Source of the DNA: Richelia sp. UBA3308
Lineage (GTDB): Bacteria; Cyanobacteriota; Cyanobacteriia; Cyanobacteriales; Nostocaceae
Reading direction: 5' to 3'
Assembly (NCBI GenBank): GCA_002361335.1
Contig: DESS01000296.1
Location: 1 to 14,858 of the forward strand
DNA length: 14,858 nt
Position 1 is the stretch's first letter, and the number at the start of each line of letters is the position of its first letter. The translations under genes and the position numbers were made by a program. This document shows positions 14,656 to 14,858 of the stretch, piece after piece. A model generated the notes under the pieces. That model saw nothing but the letters and a program-made list of their open reading frames with translations, was not told where the DNA came from and did not search any database.

Positions 14656-14858
14656 GGAAAATTTTGCAATCGGGCTTAGGAATTATGAAGAGTGGAGTTA
14701 AGAATTTTAAACTAAATACACAAAATTTAAAATTCCCAACTATTTAACTTAAACATATGGGTTTAAAACAAGCGGCAACAAAGGATGGAAGATACGCCCC
14801 ACGCTTACGCGTCAATGGCTTGGGCATTATAACCCATCCCAATTCCAAACAACTTCGG
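14656..14858. other. Intergenic DNA at the window edge
   Basis: Nothing firm. A frame starting at ATG 14757 stays open for 34 codons to the window end, but it has no Shine-Dalgarno and I do not recognise the product. TTGGG (14820-14824) and CCCAA (14838-14842) make a short inverted repeat inside it. The 14790-14815 stretch is richer in G+C than its surroundings and may be part of an interspersed repeat cut by the window edge. Confidence 0.3.

Noticed and set aside
14757..14858. Start of a gene running off the window
   Set aside because: Thirty-four open codons without a Shine-Dalgarno and with repeat-like base composition are not enough to call it.

Overview
The window reads as chromosomal DNA of a filamentous cyanobacterium, probably of the Nostocales. 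The evidence is a Thf1/Psb29 thylakoid protein, a CpcT/CpeT-type phycobilin lyase, an AT-rich base composition, four copies of the cyanobacterial HIP1 octamer GCGATCGC (1640, 5441, 5877, 12502) and heptameric tandem repeats of the kind scattered through Nostocales genomes. I see no phage, transposase, CRISPR, tRNA or rRNA.

Layout. 1-429: intergenic. 430-1791 (-): MgtE magnesium transporter, read from a recognisable promoter through a structured leader of about 245 nt whose Shine-Dalgarno can be paired. 1792-2903: a 1.1 kb divergent intergenic region. 2904-6113 (+): a 1069-residue GH15/phosphorylase-kinase alpha/beta-like protein that resembles animal PHKA along its whole length. 6114-6906: a repeat-rich zone with a palindromic repeat, two heptamer repeat loci, a four-run G tract and the C-terminal stump of a sugar nucleotidyltransferase gene (-).

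6907-7227 (-): small DUF1232 (YkvA-type) membrane protein. 7456-9270 (+): an ExbB/TolQ-type and ExbD-type proton-channel pair, separated by 291 bp of hairpin-rich DNA; the ExbD has a roughly 107-residue proline-rich periplasmic tail. 9473-9847 (+): four-helix Phage_holin_4_2/YvlD-type membrane protein, sharing a strong terminator hairpin with the convergent thf1 (9906-10610, -).

10766-11359 (+): CpcT/CpeT family lyase, divergent from thf1. 11655-12023 (-): STAS-domain anti-sigma factor antagonist. 12262-13305 (-): hemF, oxygen-dependent coproporphyrinogen III oxidase. 13306-14096: a long gap with several short hairpins and possible decayed coding fragments. 14097-14600 (+): SRPBCC-fold protein. 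14601-14858: a heptamer repeat and no convincing gene.

How the genes relate: thf1, cpcT and hemF all serve the photosynthetic apparatus (photosystem II upkeep, phycobilin attachment, tetrapyrrole supply), but their orientations show separate transcripts rather than one operon. ExbB and ExbD very likely form one complex. The rest looks like ordinary cyanobacterial housekeeping. I found no clearly new multi-gene system. The best leads are the bacterial PHKA-like protein, the mgtE leader and the structured non-coding stretches.
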